Source of the DNA: RPQJ01 sp963846885
Lineage (GTDB): Bacteria; Pseudomonadota; Gammaproteobacteria; Steroidobacterales; Steroidobacteraceae
NCBI GenBank assembly: GCA_963846885.1
Contig: CAWJXS010000020.1
Span: 186,001 to 250,000 of the forward strand
DNA: 64,000 nt
Direction: 5' to 3'
Shown: piece after piece, positions 63,846 through 64,000 of the stretch
Layout: the number at the start of each line of letters is the position of its first letter
Position numbering within the stretch: the first letter of the stretch is position 1
Made by a program: the position numbers and the translations under genes
The notes under the pieces: model-generated
The model's database searches: none
The model's input: only the letters and a program-made list of their open reading frames with translations
Told to the model about the DNA's origin: nothing

Positions 63846-64000
63846 GCTGCCCCAGAACCAGGACCGGAAGCTGCGTCGCGGCGGCTTGGCAACGGGCGGT
63901 GGCGGCCGCGCCGGTCGCAGTGGTCGGCGTGGATGGGCGCGCGGCGGCAGGTGTTTCGGCCATGTTCGGATTCCTCAGGACGCGACGATCGTACCAGAGC

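Overview
The window is a 64 kb piece of a GC-rich (roughly two-thirds GC by eye) bacterial chromosome. The gene set points to a gammaproteobacterium: greB, avtA, fadH, speA, mobB, an ErfK-type L,D-transpeptidase, a REP-associated (RAYT-type) transposase remnant and many REP-like palindromes. I infer a Xanthomonadales/Nevskiales/Steroidobacter-like relative, but no 16S rRNA or ribosomal protein gene is present to confirm this. I saw no tRNA, rRNA, CRISPR array or prophage block.

Layout. 1-11.9 kb: the 3' part of a HyuA/HyuB hydantoinase-oxoprolinase fusion, then a long minus-strand run. That run holds an isolated contractile tail-sheath homologue, a Rieske oxygenase with an altered iron site, an L,D-transpeptidase lipoprotein, a lemA/TPM-domain operon, an M13 metallopeptidase and a methyltransferase whose last 37 codons are out of frame. 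12-18 kb: DUF2721 membrane protein, secreted amidohydrolase, TrmA-type RNA methyltransferase, small secreted proteins, alpha/beta hydrolase and greB. 18-24 kb: polyamine genes (homospermidine synthase and arginine decarboxylase) with a GFA-type zinc protein, a GST and a sulfurtransferase. 24-31 kb: PadR/PspC pair, HU-like protein, TMEM165-type transporter, a glycine-rich RRM protein behind a structured leader, and a UvrD-like helicase. 31-34.7 kb: an AhpD-like peroxidase and a class 3 aldehyde dehydrogenase, convergent, with a decayed RAYT element between them that now encodes both C-termini. 34.8-46 kb: Nudix hydrolase, mobB, HAD phosphatase, avtA, a giant tandem UvrA (1867 aa) and a DUF47-Pit phosphate uptake pair. 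46-53 kb: fadH, CBS protein, LytTR two-component pair and several small proteins. 53-58 kb: a histidine-degradation operon (bifunctional FTCD, hutU, hutI) without hutH. 58-64 kb: thioredoxin-fold lipoprotein, acetyltransferase, then a stretch where the threonine aldolase, a ThiF/E1-like protein and a small membrane protein are all broken by apparent single-base insertions.

The most unusual theme is repeat DNA living inside genes. Palindromes of one CCCTCTCCC/GGGAGAGGG family are inserted in frame in hutI, in the tandem uvrA and at the N-terminus of the GFA protein. A second palindrome type (TGGGGACAGTCCCCA) sits in frame in uvrA. The RAYT terminal repeat encodes the same IGDIHR peptide at the ends of two unrelated enzymes. 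Other leads are the orphan sheath protein, the Rieske protein lacking one iron-binding His, a C2H2-like zinc-finger motif inside the formiminotransferase domain, and three nested-hairpin or heptamer-repeat intergenic elements. All assignments come from reading the sequence; no database search was run.
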